A DNA stretch of 64,000 nucleotides from Gammaproteobacteria bacterium (GTDB taxonomy: Bacteria > Pseudomonadota > Gammaproteobacteria > DSM-19610). The notes under the pieces are model-generated. The model worked only from the letters and a program-made list of their open reading frames with translations. It had not been told where the DNA came from and ran no database searches. Each line of letters begins with the position of its first letter. Within the stretch, counting starts at the first letter, position 1. Location of the stretch: contig JAPHQV010000004.1 of the NCBI GenBank assembly GCA_026197075.1, positions 1-64,000 of the forward strand, read 5' to 3'. A program made the position numbers and the translations under genes. Positions 9,801 to 17,395 of this stretch are shown here, in pieces.

Positions 9801-10284
9801 ACTGCCGCACATCCTCGCCTGTGTAATCCCGCACATCATCCGGGACAGGTCGCGACAGATCCGGCGAGAACATGGCATTCTCGGACAGCAGGTTCTCGCC
9901 GCGCACGGCGCGCAAATCGTTCAGCAACGGCAGCAACACCAACGGGATATCGCGCCCACCCCGCATGAGCCGCTCGAGGTAATCCGGAAGTTGCAGCATG
10001 GAACGCATGAGCACGTCATAGGCATCTTCCGGCTGGCGGATACCGCCTTCGAGCAAGGCCTTGGCCACTTGCTCCATTTCTTCCGCAAGCAGAGAAGCGC
10101 CATAGAGCTCTACCATCTGCAGGGTACCGAATACCTGGTGCAGGTGTGCGGCACAGAAACTCATTTGCGCCTGGTCATCCGGATTCTGGACATAGGCCTC
10201 CAGGGCCTGTCGCGCCTGGTTCAGGGTGTCATCCAGCTCCTGCTTGACCCAGCGCAGCGTGCTGTAATCAATCGCCTCGTTCAT
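3871..10284 (-). CDS. chpA: Hybrid chemotaxis histidine kinase ChpA with five HPt domains and a receiver
   Basis: Very large CheA-type kinase of type IV pilus twitching control (2137 residues; P. aeruginosa ChpA is of similar architecture). The N-terminal about 600 residues hold degenerate HPt-like helices (HLHQVFGTLQM near residue 47). Five recognisable HPt domains follow, with phosphoacceptor histidines at 703 (HTLKGSGRLVG), 877 (HTLHGSARM), 1050 (HTLKGSGRLVG), 1251 and 1417 (HTLKGGARM). The CheA dimerisation and ATPase region has an N-box Asn near 1724 (HMLRNALAHG) and G-box motifs DDDGRGID and GRGVGMDVV. A CheW-like P5 domain (about 1860-1990) and a C-terminal receiver with Asp2063 (LLDIEMPRMDG) and the Lys in GKPF complete it. 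Acidic linkers separate the HPt domains. It overlaps pilK by 4 nt and chpB by 8 nt. Confidence 0.97.
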   Translation of the reverse strand: MNEAIDYSTLRWVKQELDDTLNQARQALEAYVQNPDDQAQMSFCAAHLHQVFGTLQMVELYGASLLAEEMEQVAKALLEGGIRQPEDAYDVLMRSMLQLPDYLERLMRGGRDIPLVLLPLLNDLRAVRGENLLSENAMFSPDLSRPVPDDVRDYTGEDVRQLAKSLRHQYQVGLLAWYREQNTSEALQKIGAVLQRLQRASGSDATARLWWLAGGLVEAMRDGALEVSLSTKLLMGQIDRQLKKLIDSGEQDFEKQLPTDLQKNLLFYIAHAEGPGPGIEAIQKTYQLKSLLPDHDEVTEAQDSMSGHNLDLLQTVAVAVKENLARVKDGLDLFQRSGCEQLTSLQPVADTLKSLGDTLGMLGLGAPRKAIMEKAELTRDIIAGKYEANESTLMDIASALLFVENSLDGVSGGRRVDAASAEDAEFDQVMVVVLQEAISDMARAKDAITGFMDEQDVGLLKEVPQLFNQVKGGLLLLGREKAAALVDAVGRYVARDLIERRQEPDTDTLDALADAICGVEYYLEGQKEKRLFGASVIDVAVQAVARLGYPLPGELLEGAPEADQPVAPIMPPPGDASMDAGQGPDSAEYESVELEELSFSEDAESELGLEVEEIDLGAVTEEDALPGNVVVSDRFIKAATPQATITSAAQSVPVVNEDIDEEIMEIFIEEAEEEVATIGELLPRWLANAEDQEALITVRRSFHTLKGSGRLVGALLIGEFSWAFENLLNRLIDGTRELNADMIAAFETCLQALPQLVEQVKGGPAPSLDIALLQAQADALARTGSLDDLKLPELEESPVYEEPTPVDTALPAEDVVIATQTNDDVEPVAASIMDPVLYEIFYSETETHLATIRDFITDCHGETQACQVSEALVRALHTLHGSARMAEAGSIAAIASGLERYAKIMMAEQRPMPEQGIAALEEGVELVSRMLALFKEADPSVPDTTSFLARVAELSESSMHERDAAPPFPALVEMGLGFHPSDEEVQTRESSEGMDRAAQATTESAVDPEILEVFAEEVQEELQTLQEHLPRWLRNQEDQEALTTARRSFHTLKGSGRLVGAQVIGEFSWALENLLNRVIEGTAAADEHLLDLLQDVLEQLPDLPRYLHETVSAPEMARLQERAEALARGELPAAELSGASVETMEELPVVEVEEDLAGSDLEEALVVTAPVQEPEPVREEEQETAQEPIPEPLSQAAGSADDPYADVDPELLDIFLEEADEILHSCEITLQEWLERPEDGELMAQYQRHLHTLKGGARMADISAIGDLSHGLETMLTAVVEGQAPVGKRMFDLLQLAQDRLNGMVEQVRDHRPLKSAMGLIAELESLLHDTAEDEGLQHVHLQTEAEESEPAGSAAEAEAEPEAVTRDIYAEADAELLGIFLEEGEEILQASEATLHRWSEAPENFDLMAQFQRELHTLKGGARMAGINLIGDLAHGVEALVTGYADTKKIPPRQAFSALHVAQDRLVSMLQHVRERKPIEAANGLIRELIALIPGAASQVVAETSLERDVASSDSLPVDDRRTANRTAQELVRVRADLLDNLVNYAGEISIYRARLEQQVGSYRFNLAEMDQTIVRLRQQLRQLEIETEAQILSGYQDEMDQYGADFDPLEMDRYSTLQQLSRSLAESVGDLSSIQALLDNVTRESETLLLQQSRVNTELQEGLMRTRMVPFLGLAPRMRRIVRQTCQELNRQAELKLEGAEGEMDRTVIDRIIAPIEHMLRNALAHGIEAPEERIAAGKAADGAIRVSLSREASEVVIRIDDDGRGIDIARVRAKAIERGLMREDLPLTDNEILQFILETGFSTAQEVTQVSGRGVGMDVVNSEVKQLGGSLHIDSTPGKGTCFTIRLPFTLAINHALLVQVGEESYAIPLSSIGGIVRMRREDLIRHYNDPEARYEYAGYRYEVQHLGSLLGESAPNLEALPARVPLLLARSGEHCVALHVDHLLGSREIVVKSVGRQISTVAGVSGATILGDGSVVLILDLAPLVRLGSLAQLVPAAPAEAVAANDKGVTVMVVDDSITVRKVTTRLLERNDMEVVSAKDGVDALAKLQELVPDVMLLDIEMPRMDGFELATHIRNDSRLRNIPIIMITSRTGEKHRNRAMEIGVNRYLGKPFVEAELLENIGSLLAETRQHG

Positions 10285-11186
10285 GATGCTTCCTTTGCCT
10301 GCGCCGCCGCCAGCCGGCGGTACGCGAGTGTGTCTGGATGACGCACACGTTCCAGTTGAGGGTGCTGCCAGCCCACCAATTCACCGGGACCGAGCACCAG
10401 GACTCCGCCAGGACGCAGCTGTTCCGCCAACTGGCGTGCAATGTGTTCGCGCCGCTCCCGCTCGAAATAGATCAGCAGGTTCTGGCAGAAAATCAGGTCC
10501 ATTTTTGCGTAGGGTGCCGCGCCGGCCAGCAACGCATTCAGTTGGGTGAAGCACACCCGATTACGAAGTTCCGGGTGAACCTGGAAACGATCGCTATCCA
10601 GCTCGACGCAGTAGCTCGCCTGCAGATCCAGAGGAATATCCGCCAGGCGTCGCCGGGCATAGATTCCATTCCGGGCTTTTTCCAATGCCGGTCGACTGAT
10701 ATCGGTACCCGTGATGCCGAAGAAATACCGGCCACCCAGGGCACGGAAATGCGCATCGATGAGCATGGCAAGACTGTATGCTTCCTCGCCCGTGGCACAA
10801 CCCACGCTCCAGGCCTGCAGGGTATGGGCATCGTCACCGGCCGCGGGAGCGGCCGGCAGCACCTGCTCGCTGACCAGGCGCAGTGATGGTTTGTGGCGAA
10901 AGAACCGTGTCTCGTGCACCGTAAGCCGATCCACCAGCATGGACCATTCCTGGGCCCCGCTGCTGTGGCGCATACGCTGGTAGTACTCCTGGTAATCGGC
11001 ACAGCCGATCTCCTGCATGCGCAGCTTCAATCCCGTGACCAGGAATGACTTGCGTTCCACCGGCACCACCACACCAACCCGTTCTTCGAGCAGTGTGGCC
11101 CACTGGGTGAACTGCTGGTCATCCAGGTCCGGCAAGGTCAGGACCCAGTTCGGCACATCATTGCTATGCATTTGCGGATTCAGCAC
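10281..11186 (-). CDS. pilK: CheR-type protein-glutamate O-methyltransferase PilK
   Basis: S-adenosylmethionine-dependent methyltransferase expected to methylate glutamates of PilJ. The N-terminal CheR helical domain (about 20-100) includes VERKSFLVTGLKLRM and LTVHETRFFRH. The Rossmann methyltransferase domain follows, with the SAM-binding motif WSVGCATGEEAYSLAM (about 145-160), TDISRPALEKARNG and the late motif LIFCQNLLIYF. Length is 301 residues, slightly longer than enteric CheR. The stop overlaps the chpA start by 4 nt (ATGA) and the gene starts 24 nt after pilJ. ChpB is the opposing methylesterase. Confidence 0.93.
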   Translation of the reverse strand: MLNPQMHSNDVPNWVLTLPDLDDQQFTQWATLLEERVGVVVPVERKSFLVTGLKLRMQEIGCADYQEYYQRMRHSSGAQEWSMLVDRLTVHETRFFRHKPSLRLVSEQVLPAAPAAGDDAHTLQAWSVGCATGEEAYSLAMLIDAHFRALGGRYFFGITGTDISRPALEKARNGIYARRRLADIPLDLQASYCVELDSDRFQVHPELRNRVCFTQLNALLAGAAPYAKMDLIFCQNLLIYFERERREHIARQLAEQLRPGGVLVLGPGELVGWQHPQLERVRHPDTLAYRRLAAAQAKEAS

Positions 11187-11210
11187 CTTCTCGCCTCACC
11201 TGTTTCCGAC

Positions 11211-13229
11211 TCAGCCCGGCAGCTTGAACCCGGCCACGGAGCGGGACAGATCCTGGGCCAGCTCAGCGAGATTACCGATGGAAGCGGCTGTCTCACTGGT
11301 GCCGGCGGAGGTCTGGGTGGTGATTTCCTGGATTACGTGCATAACCTGCGAAACGTTGCTGGCCGCCGCGGACTGCTGCTGCGCCAGGCTGGAGATATTG
11401 GAAACGCGGTCGGCCAGTTTTTCCGTTTCCGACACGATTTCCTCCAGTGACGAGCCGGCATCCTCGGCAAGATGCGCACCGTTCACCACCCCGGAGGTAC
11501 TTTGCTCCATGGAAATGACCGCCTCGTTGGTATCGGTCTGGATGGTCTTGACCAGGGCCTCGATCTGCTTGGTGGCACTGGACGAACGTTCCGCGAGTCG
11601 CTGAACTTCGTCGGCAACCACTGCGAAGCCGCGCCCGGCCTCGCCGGCCATGGCGGCCTGGATGGCGGCGTTGAGGGCGAGGATGTTGGTCTGCTCGGCA
11701 ATGTCGTCGATCAGCTCCACGATGTCGCCGATTTCCTGGGAGGACTCGCCCAGGCGCTTGATGCGCTTGGAGGTCTCCTGGATGGTTTCACGGATACTAT
11801 CCATGCCTTCGATGGTGCGACGTACCGCCACGCCACCTTTCTTGGCGATTTCCACAGAACGGGACGCCATTTCCGCCGATTCCTTGGAGTTACTGGATAC
11901 CTCGTTGATGGAAACGGCCATTTCGTTGATGGCGGTACTTACCGAGGTAATCTCCTGTGCCTGCCGTTCGGACGCCTCGGCCAGGTGACGCGCGGTATCC
12001 TGGGACTGCTGCGCGGAGGAGGAAACCTGCGACGAAGTTTCGTTGATGGTCGTTACCAGGTCACGAATAGCGTCAATGGTGAAATTCACGGAGTCCGCGA
12101 TGGCGCCTGTGAAATCCTCGGTTACCGTGGTGTAGTTGGTGAGGTCACCGTCGGCGAGGTTGGCCATTTCGTCCAGCAGTCGCAGGATGGCTTCCTGGTT
12201 CTGCTCGTTCTGGTGTTCGGCGGCCTGTACACGGCGCCGCTGGTCGGAAAACACCTGTACGCCAAGCCAGGCCAGGATCAGCAGTGCCACGGCGCCGAAG
12301 GCGTAAGCCATCTGCGGCTGTACGAGACGTTCTTCCGCGGCCCGCGCATAGCCGTTTTGCAGCTGCAAGGCAGCGGCAAACAGGGCATCGGAATCAGCAC
12401 CGGCGCTGCGGGCGGTAGCCTGCAAGGCCAGCAATTCTTCGGAAATATCCAGCAGCTCAGCCACGTGGTCGGCCACCGAACTGAACAGCATGGCCACTTC
12501 GCGTAACTTGGCCAACGCCTCCTCGTCGCCCACGGCGCGGATACCATCACCCCCGCGGATCATGCCTTCCAGGACGCTGCCGAATTCCTCGGTATCGAGG
12601 GCAAAGGCCTCGGCCGCGGCTTCGGCATCGTCACCTGCCAGCACCTTGTTGACGTTGTTGACGATACGCTGGGACAACATGAGCTGGCGGCTGGCGATGC
12701 GGACCTGTTCCTGTGTTGCACGGTTTTCCACCAGGATCCGTACCACATCATCGGAGTATTCCAGCAGTTGAGGCATGAACTCGTTGATGACTTCACCGGC
12801 CTCATTCACTGCCTGGATGATTTCCTCGCCTTCCAGCACACGGGTCACACCCGCGCTGAAGCCTTCCCACTTCCGCTCCAACTCGCTCAGCTCCTTATTG
12901 AGGCTGTCCGGGGTCGGTGGCAGTCCGGTGGCCACGTTGCCGTTGCGCTGTAATTTCAGGGTCTGCTGGAAACGGTCACGCGTACGCTGCAACTGGGAGA
13001 AGGCCGGACCACTTCCGGCGGAAGCCTCCAGGGCATGCTTCGCGATACGCTGCGAGAGCACCTGCTGCTCGCTGGTATAGCCTATGTATTCCTTGTCGAA
13101 CTCGGCCTGCACTCCCACGTACCAGAACACCACCACCATGATTGCCAGTGACAGCAACAGGGCCGTGATGAGGTACATGATGCGCTTGTGGGAACCAAGC
13201 TTCGCCAGAGAGTCTGTGGTTGCTTTCAT
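11211..13229 (-). CDS. pilJ: Methyl-accepting chemotaxis receptor PilJ
   Basis: Inner-membrane receptor of the Pil-Chp system. A first membrane segment (about 18-39, [21 protein letters not shown]) is followed by a periplasmic region of about 270 residues, with repeated helical modules typical of PilJ. A second membrane segment (about 308-326) precedes a HAMP-like stretch and the cytoplasmic signalling domain. The highly conserved hairpin tip reads [20 protein letters not shown] and [16 protein letters not shown]. Length of 672 residues agrees with PilJ. The ribosome binding site AGGAGA lies 8 nt before the ATG. A 126-nt gap to pilI is the largest in the operon and could hold an internal promoter. 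Confidence 0.95.
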   Translation of the reverse strand: MKATTDSLAKLGSHKRIMYLITALLLSLAIMVVVFWYVGVQAEFDKEYIGYTSEQQVLSQRIAKHALEASAGSGPAFSQLQRTRDRFQQTLKLQRNGNVATGLPPTPDSLNKELSELERKWEGFSAGVTRVLEGEEIIQAVNEAGEVINEFMPQLLEYSDDVVRILVENRATQEQVRIASRQLMLSQRIVNNVNKVLAGDDAEAAAEAFALDTEEFGSVLEGMIRGGDGIRAVGDEEALAKLREVAMLFSSVADHVAELLDISEELLALQATARSAGADSDALFAAALQLQNGYARAAEERLVQPQMAYAFGAVALLILAWLGVQVFSDQRRRVQAAEHQNEQNQEAILRLLDEMANLADGDLTNYTTVTEDFTGAIADSVNFTIDAIRDLVTTINETSSQVSSSAQQSQDTARHLAEASERQAQEITSVSTAINEMAVSINEVSSNSKESAEMASRSVEIAKKGGVAVRRTIEGMDSIRETIQETSKRIKRLGESSQEIGDIVELIDDIAEQTNILALNAAIQAAMAGEAGRGFAVVADEVQRLAERSSSATKQIEALVKTIQTDTNEAVISMEQSTSGVVNGAHLAEDAGSSLEEIVSETEKLADRVSNISSLAQQQSAAASNVSQVMHVIQEITTQTSAGTSETAASIGNLAELAQDLSRSVAGFKLPG

Positions 13230-13355
13230 GCTCTGTCTCCTGACCAGAATCGAATCTGTCCTTTGGGGTTGATATGCATTCGTTATAATTCAGTCGTCGA
13301 AATCCGTCTCATGAGTCCGCTATTCCATGCCATGCCCCTCCGGGCGCCGCGCCAC

Positions 13356-13901
13356 CTAGATGGCGGCCTGTAAAAACTGGGGAGACTCCGCTAGCGAATG
13401 CATACTGAACACCCCCCAGTGTTCATCCTTGCGTCGAAAGCCATGGCGCAGATATTCGGCAATGGCGCCGTCCTGTACCGGTGGTTCCGCCACCTGCTCC
13501 TCGTTGAGGAAGTGCCTGAGGCCCAGGACCTCGTCCACCACCAACCCCGAAAAGACGCCGTTATGATTCACCACCAGCACCCGGGTGGTACGGGTCATGG
13601 TGGTGGCACGGCCCTCCAGGTAACCCCGCAGATCCATGACGGGCAGAAGATTGCCGCGCACGTTGGCGATACCGCGCACCCAGGAGCGGGTACGCGGGAC
13701 CCGGGACAGGCCGGGATAGGTCAGCACCTCGACCACTTCCCCCAGGGGCGCCAGCAGGCGCACATCCCCGAGACGAAACCCGATTCCGCTCCATTCCTCG
13801 GCGAGCTCGACCTGCTGAGGCAGCTCGCGTGCATGGGTCATGCAACTGCGCTCGATCTCGCGCAGTATTTCCAGCGGTCCCTGTGCGGTTCCCTGCGCCA
13901 T
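13356..13901 (-). CDS. pilI: CheW-like adaptor PilI
   Basis: CheW-domain protein of 181 residues that would link PilJ to ChpA. The domain shows GFRLGDVRLLAPLGEVVEVL (about 42-61), VRGIANVRGNLLPVMDLRGY and a late GLVVDEVLGLRHF segment. The start at 13901 (MAQGTAQGPLEILREIE) is supported by the upstream GGGGAGG ribosome binding site; the in-frame extension to 14006 would read through pilH. It begins 11 nt after the pilH stop. Residues near EIERSCMTHARELPQQ, ahead of the CheW fold, are typical of PilI rather than ordinary CheW. Confidence 0.9.
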   Translation of the reverse strand: MAQGTAQGPLEILREIERSCMTHARELPQQVELAEEWSGIGFRLGDVRLLAPLGEVVEVLTYPGLSRVPRTRSWVRGIANVRGNLLPVMDLRGYLEGRATTMTRTTRVLVVNHNGVFSGLVVDEVLGLRHFLNEEQVAEPPVQDGAIAEYLRHGFRRKDEHWGVFSMHSLAESPQFLQAAI

Positions 13902-13912
13902 GAATCCTCCCC

Positions 13913-14278
13913 TCAGCCAGCCATCACGCTGTTGATCTTGGCCAGCAGGTCTGCCTCCGAAACGGGCTTGGTGATGTAGTCCTTCGCGCCCTGGCGCATC
14001 CCCCACACCCGGTCGGTCTCCTGATCCTTGGTGGTGACGATGATGACCGGGATACTGGACGTCGCCGCGTCCCGTGTCAGCTGCCGGGTGGCCTGAAAAC
14101 CGTTCAAGCCCGGCATGACCACATCCATCAGGATGACATCGGGCTTCAGTTCCTTAGCCCGCTCGATCCCCTCCGTGCCGTTTTCCGCCGTGAAGGTCTG
14201 ATGTCCATTCTTTTCCAGCATTCCCTTCAGTACATGAGCCTCGGTGGGGGAATCGTCCACAATCAGGATCTGTGCCAT
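13913..14278 (-). CDS. pilH: Response regulator PilH
   Basis: Single-domain CheY-like receiver of 121 residues, the usual PilH length. Acidic pocket DDSPTE, phosphoacceptor Asp in DVILMDVVMPGLNG, Thr in VIIVTTKD and Lys in YITKPVSE are all present. Two in-frame ATGs lie close together (14284 and 14278); the GAGG motif is better spaced for the second, giving MAQILIVDD. In the Pil-Chp model PilH dampens or counteracts PilG signalling and favours pilus retraction. It lies 64 nt after pilG. Confidence 0.93.
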   Translation of the reverse strand: MAQILIVDDSPTEAHVLKGMLEKNGHQTFTAENGTEGIERAKELKPDVILMDVVMPGLNGFQATRQLTRDAATSSIPVIIVTTKDQETDRVWGMRQGAKDYITKPVSEADLLAKINSVMAG

Positions 14279-14342
14279 ATTCATATCCTCTGTATTACTC
14301 GATATTGTTTCCGTACGGTTACTTGCGGGGCGGTCCCCGGTG

Positions 14343-14732
14343 TCAGGCATTCACGGTCACGTGGTCCTTGATCGCGCCCAACAGCTCCTCTTTAGTAAAG
14401 GGTTTGGTCAGGTACTGGTCCGAACCCACGATACGTCCCCGGGCGCGGTCGAACAGGCCGTCCTTGCTGGACAACATGATGACGGGGGTCTCCCGGAATA
14501 CCTGGTTGTGCTTGATGAGTGCGCAGGTCTGGTAGCCATCCAGGCGCGGCATCATGATGTCGACGAAGATGATATCGGGGTGGGTATCCGCGATCTTGGC
14601 CAGGGCCTCGAAGCCGTCGGTGGCCGTGATGACCTCGCAGCCTTCCTTTTTCAGCAAGGTCTCCGCCGTACGGCGGATGGTCTTGCTGTCATCGATGACC
14701 ATGACCTTCAGTCCAGATAATCCTGTATCCAT
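14343..14732 (-). CDS. pilG: Response regulator PilG
   Basis: First gene of the Pil-Chp operon, a CheY-like receiver of 129 residues. It has the acidic pair in MVIDDSKTIRR, the phosphoacceptor in IIFVDIMMPRLDG, the Ser/Thr position in VIMLSSKDG and the Lys in YLTKPFTKEE. The start at 14732 (MDTGLSGLKVMVIDD) was chosen because AGGAAG lies 8 nt upstream; in-frame ATGs at 14777 and 14804 lack a good ribosome binding site. PilG is expected to promote pilus extension and to feed into cAMP synthesis, as in P. aeruginosa. The divergent neighbour is gshB, as in Pseudomonas. Confidence 0.93.
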   Translation of the reverse strand: MDTGLSGLKVMVIDDSKTIRRTAETLLKKEGCEVITATDGFEALAKIADTHPDIIFVDIMMPRLDGYQTCALIKHNQVFRETPVIMLSSKDGLFDRARGRIVGSDQYLTKPFTKEELLGAIKDHVTVNA

Positions 14733-15046
14733 AGAAGTAGCTTCCTGCTTCCCGCCATCCCGACCGGAGTCGGACATGGTCGTTGTATCGTTATGATTTT
14801 GCATTGGACATGCCGCCTGCTTTCCTAACACATTCAATAAAATAATTCCATAAATCGCCCCGGTACCGACTCCCTGGCAGGCCTGGATCCCCCTGCGGCC
14901 GGCGCGACAGGCGCCTGGCCGGCTTACCCCCATGGCGGAATTCCATTACCATGTCCGGGAGCTACCCCTGTCTATCGTCCGCCCGCCCGCAAACTTTATG
15001 GCCCGCGGATACTTGCAAACCAGACCACACACAGGAACCGAGCCCC
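14733..15046. other. Divergent intergenic region between pilG and gshB
   Basis: A 314-nt region between two divergent operons with no supported gene. An AT-rich island at about 14826-14858 (around AATAAAATAATTCCAT) stands out from the GC-rich surroundings and is the likely promoter area of the pilG operon. I could not assign clear -35/-10 pairs. AGGAACC upstream of 15047 is the ribosome binding site of gshB. Confidence 0.5.
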
Positions 15047-16006
15047 ATGAGCACACGCCTTGGCGTGGTGATGGACCCCATAGGCACTATCAAGCCCTAC
15101 AAGGACAGTACCTTCGCCATGTTGCTGGCCGCCCAGGCCCGCGGCTGGGAACTCTTCTATATGGAACAGCAGGACCTGTTCCTGCGCGACGGTGTCAGCC
15201 ACGGGCGCATGCGTCCCCTGCGGGTCATCGACCAGGACCGGGACTGGTTTACCTGGGAGGACACCGCCAGGGAAATGCCCCTCCATGCGCTGCATGCAAT
15301 TTTGATGCGCAAGGACCCCCCCCTGGACCTGGAGCTCCTCTACAGCACCTACCTGCTGGAACAGGCCGAGGCACAGGGCACCCTGATCGTGAACCGCTGC
15401 GCCAGCCTGCGCGATGCCAACGAAAAGCTCTTCACCGCCTGGTTCCCCCAGTGCTGCGCGCCCACCCTGGTAAGCCGCGAGGCGGCGCGTTTCCGGGCCT
15501 TCCTGGCCGAACAGCGGGATATCATCCTCAAGCCCCTGGATGGCATGGGTGGCGCCTCCATATTCCGGGTACGGCAGGACGACCCCAATATCGCCGTGAT
15601 CCTCGAGACCCTCACCGATCATGGCCGGCGCATGGCCATGGCCCAGCGCTTCATCCCCGAGATCCGCGCCGGCGACAAGCGGATCCTGCTCATCGATGGC
15701 GAGCCCGTGCCGTACGCCCTGGCGCGCATCCCCGCCGCCGGGGAGACCCGAGGCAACCTGGCCGCCGGCGGTCGTGGCGAGGGGGTGGCCCTGACGGAGC
15801 GGGACTATTGGATCTGCGCGCAAGTGGCGCCGGTGCTGCGTGAGAAAGGCCTGCTATTCGTGGGCCTGGACGTGATCGGTGACTACCTTACCGAGATCAA
15901 TGTCACCAGCCCCACCTGCATCCGCGAGCTGGACAAGCAGTACGGCCTGGACATCGCCGGCCAGCTCATGGACACCATCGCGACCCGGCTCCCGGCCCGG
16001 CCATGA
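15047..16006 (+). CDS. gshB: Glutathione synthetase
   Basis: ATP-grasp ligase that joins gamma-glutamylcysteine and glycine to make glutathione in the cytoplasm. The N-terminus MSTRLGVVMDPIGTIKPYKD is diagnostic. ATP-grasp features include ILKPLDGMGGASIFR, RFIPEIRAGDKRILLIDGEP and the C-terminal metal/ATP motif FVGLDVIGDYLTEINVTSPT. At 319 residues it matches the family. The start at 15047 has AGGAACC about 7 nt upstream; an in-frame ATG at 14951 is less likely. The stop overlaps the apbE start by 4 nt (ATGA). Confidence 0.97.
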   Translation: MSTRLGVVMDPIGTIKPYKDSTFAMLLAAQARGWELFYMEQQDLFLRDGVSHGRMRPLRVIDQDRDWFTWEDTAREMPLHALHAILMRKDPPLDLELLYSTYLLEQAEAQGTLIVNRCASLRDANEKLFTAWFPQCCAPTLVSREAARFRAFLAEQRDIILKPLDGMGGASIFRVRQDDPNIAVILETLTDHGRRMAMAQRFIPEIRAGDKRILLIDGEPVPYALARIPAAGETRGNLAAGGRGEGVALTERDYWICAQVAPVLREKGLLFVGLDVIGDYLTEINVTSPTCIRELDKQYGLDIAGQLMDTIATRLPARP

Positions 16007-17040
16007 CCCGCGCACTGCTGGCCGGCCTGCTGCTGCTCGCCCTGGCGGGCTGTGAGCGCGCGCCAGAGGTCCACCAGCACGCCTTCTTCGCCCTCGGCAC
16101 CCTGGTCGAGGTGTCCGTGGCAGACCCCGACCCGCAGCGGGCGTCGCGGGCTGCGGAGGCGGTGGAAGGGATCTTTCGCGAGGATCACCAGCTTTGGCAC
16201 GCCTGGCATCCCGGTCCCTTGCTGGACCTGAATCGCGCCCTCGCGGCGGGGCGAGGCGCCCGACCCCATCCCTCCATCCACTACCTGCTGGAACGGGCCG
16301 CCCCGCTGGCCGAGCGCAGCGGCTACCGCTTCGATCCCGCCGTCGGCGGGCTGGTGCGCCTGTGGGGCTTCCATGCGGACACCCCGCCCGAAGGCCCGCC
16401 ACCGGGTGCGGCTGCCCTGCGGGATTGGCGCGAACACAAGCCCTCCCTCGCCGACCTGTACTGGGACGAGGATCAGGTCTTCAGCCGCAACCCCGCCCTG
16501 CAACTGGATTTCGGCGCCTTCGCCAAAGGCTATGCCGTGGACCAGGCCATCGCCCGCTTGCGTGCCCTGGGTATCGAAAACGCCATCGTCAATGCCGGCG
16601 GTGACCTGCGCGCCATCGGCCGGCGTGCCGACCGGCCCTGGCGCATCGGCATCCGCCATCCTCGCGCTCCGGAGGTGCTCGCCTCCATCGCCATCGAGGG
16701 CGACGAGAGCCTGTTCACCTCCGGCGACTACGAACGCTATTTCGAGCACGAAGGCCGGCGTTATCACCATATACTGGATCCCTTCAGCGGCCAGCCCGCG
16801 ACAGGGACCACCTCGGTCACCGTCCTGCATACGGATGCCACCACCGCCGACGCCGCCGCCACGGCCCTGTTCGTGGCCGGACCGGAGCACTGGCAAGAGG
16901 TGGCCCGGTCCATGGGCTTGCGCCATGTCCTGCTCATCGATGCCGCCGGTGTCGCCCACCTGAGCCCGGCCATGGCCGAGCGCATCCACTTCGAAACAGA
17001 CCCTCCGCCGCCACTGCGGCTCAGCGAGCCCCTGCCATGA
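16003..17040 (+). CDS. apbE: FAD:protein FMN transferase (ApbE), lipoprotein
   Basis: Mg-dependent flavin transferase that attaches FMN covalently to Thr/Ser of extracytoplasmic redox proteins. The N-terminus MTRALLAGLLLLALAGC is a lipoprotein signal peptide with the lipobox LAGC, so the enzyme should be anchored on the periplasmic side. Family motifs are present: FFALGTLVEVSV, YRFDPAVGGLVRLWGF, DFGAFAKGYAVDQA, NAGGDLRAIG, and the late HTDATTADAAATALFV metal site. At 345 residues it is of usual size. It overlaps gshB and the next gene by 4 nt each. No obvious flavinylation target (SGAT-type motif) is seen in the next proteins, so its substrate is probably encoded elsewhere. Confidence 0.93.
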   Translation: MTRALLAGLLLLALAGCERAPEVHQHAFFALGTLVEVSVADPDPQRASRAAEAVEGIFREDHQLWHAWHPGPLLDLNRALAAGRGARPHPSIHYLLERAAPLAERSGYRFDPAVGGLVRLWGFHADTPPEGPPPGAAALRDWREHKPSLADLYWDEDQVFSRNPALQLDFGAFAKGYAVDQAIARLRALGIENAIVNAGGDLRAIGRRADRPWRIGIRHPRAPEVLASIAIEGDESLFTSGDYERYFEHEGRRYHHILDPFSGQPATGTTSVTVLHTDATTADAAATALFVAGPEHWQEVARSMGLRHVLLIDAAGVAHLSPAMAERIHFETDPPPPLRLSEPLP

Positions 17041-17393
17041 CGCGCGCCGACTGGGTCCTGCTGCTTGCCCTGCTGGTCGGCTTGCCCTGGCTGTACCTTC
17101 AGGTCTGGAGCAGCGCACCCGGCCAGCAGCTGGCCATCCTCACGGCGGAAGGCCCGCCGCGCATCCTGCCCCTGTATCCGGACCAGGAGGTACGCATCGC
17201 GGGCGCGCTGGGCGACAGTGTCATCCGCATCGAACAGGGACGGGCACGCTTCATCGCCTCCGCCTGCAGCAACAAGGTATGCATCCAGCGCGGCTGGATC
17301 GACGCCAGCGGGGAGAGCAGCGCCTGTCTGCCCAACCGGGTGAGCATCCAGGTGCTGGGGCGCGATGCCCGCTATGACGCGGTGAATTTCTGA
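17037..17393 (+). CDS. NusG domain II-containing membrane-anchored protein
   Basis: Small protein of 118 residues with one N-terminal membrane segment (about 6-24, WVLLLALLVGLPWLYLQVW) and a periplasmic NusG_II-type beta domain. The family's paired-cysteine motif ACSNKVCIQRGWID is present (about 78-91), with a third Cys in SSACLPNRV. Such proteins are often encoded beside ApbE and Gx-transporter genes. The function is unknown; a role in an extracytoplasmic redox chain is inferred from the company it keeps. It overlaps apbE by 4 nt, and the next gene begins 2 nt after its stop. Confidence 0.8.
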   Translation: MTRADWVLLLALLVGLPWLYLQVWSSAPGQQLAILTAEGPPRILPLYPDQEVRIAGALGDSVIRIEQGRARFIASACSNKVCIQRGWIDASGESSACLPNRVSIQVLGRDARYDAVNF

Positions 17394-17395
17394 AC

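Noticed and set aside
13270-13300. Internal promoter between pilI and pilJ around TTATAAC on the minus strand
   Set aside because: The -10-like sequence has no convincing -35 partner; not listed as a feature.
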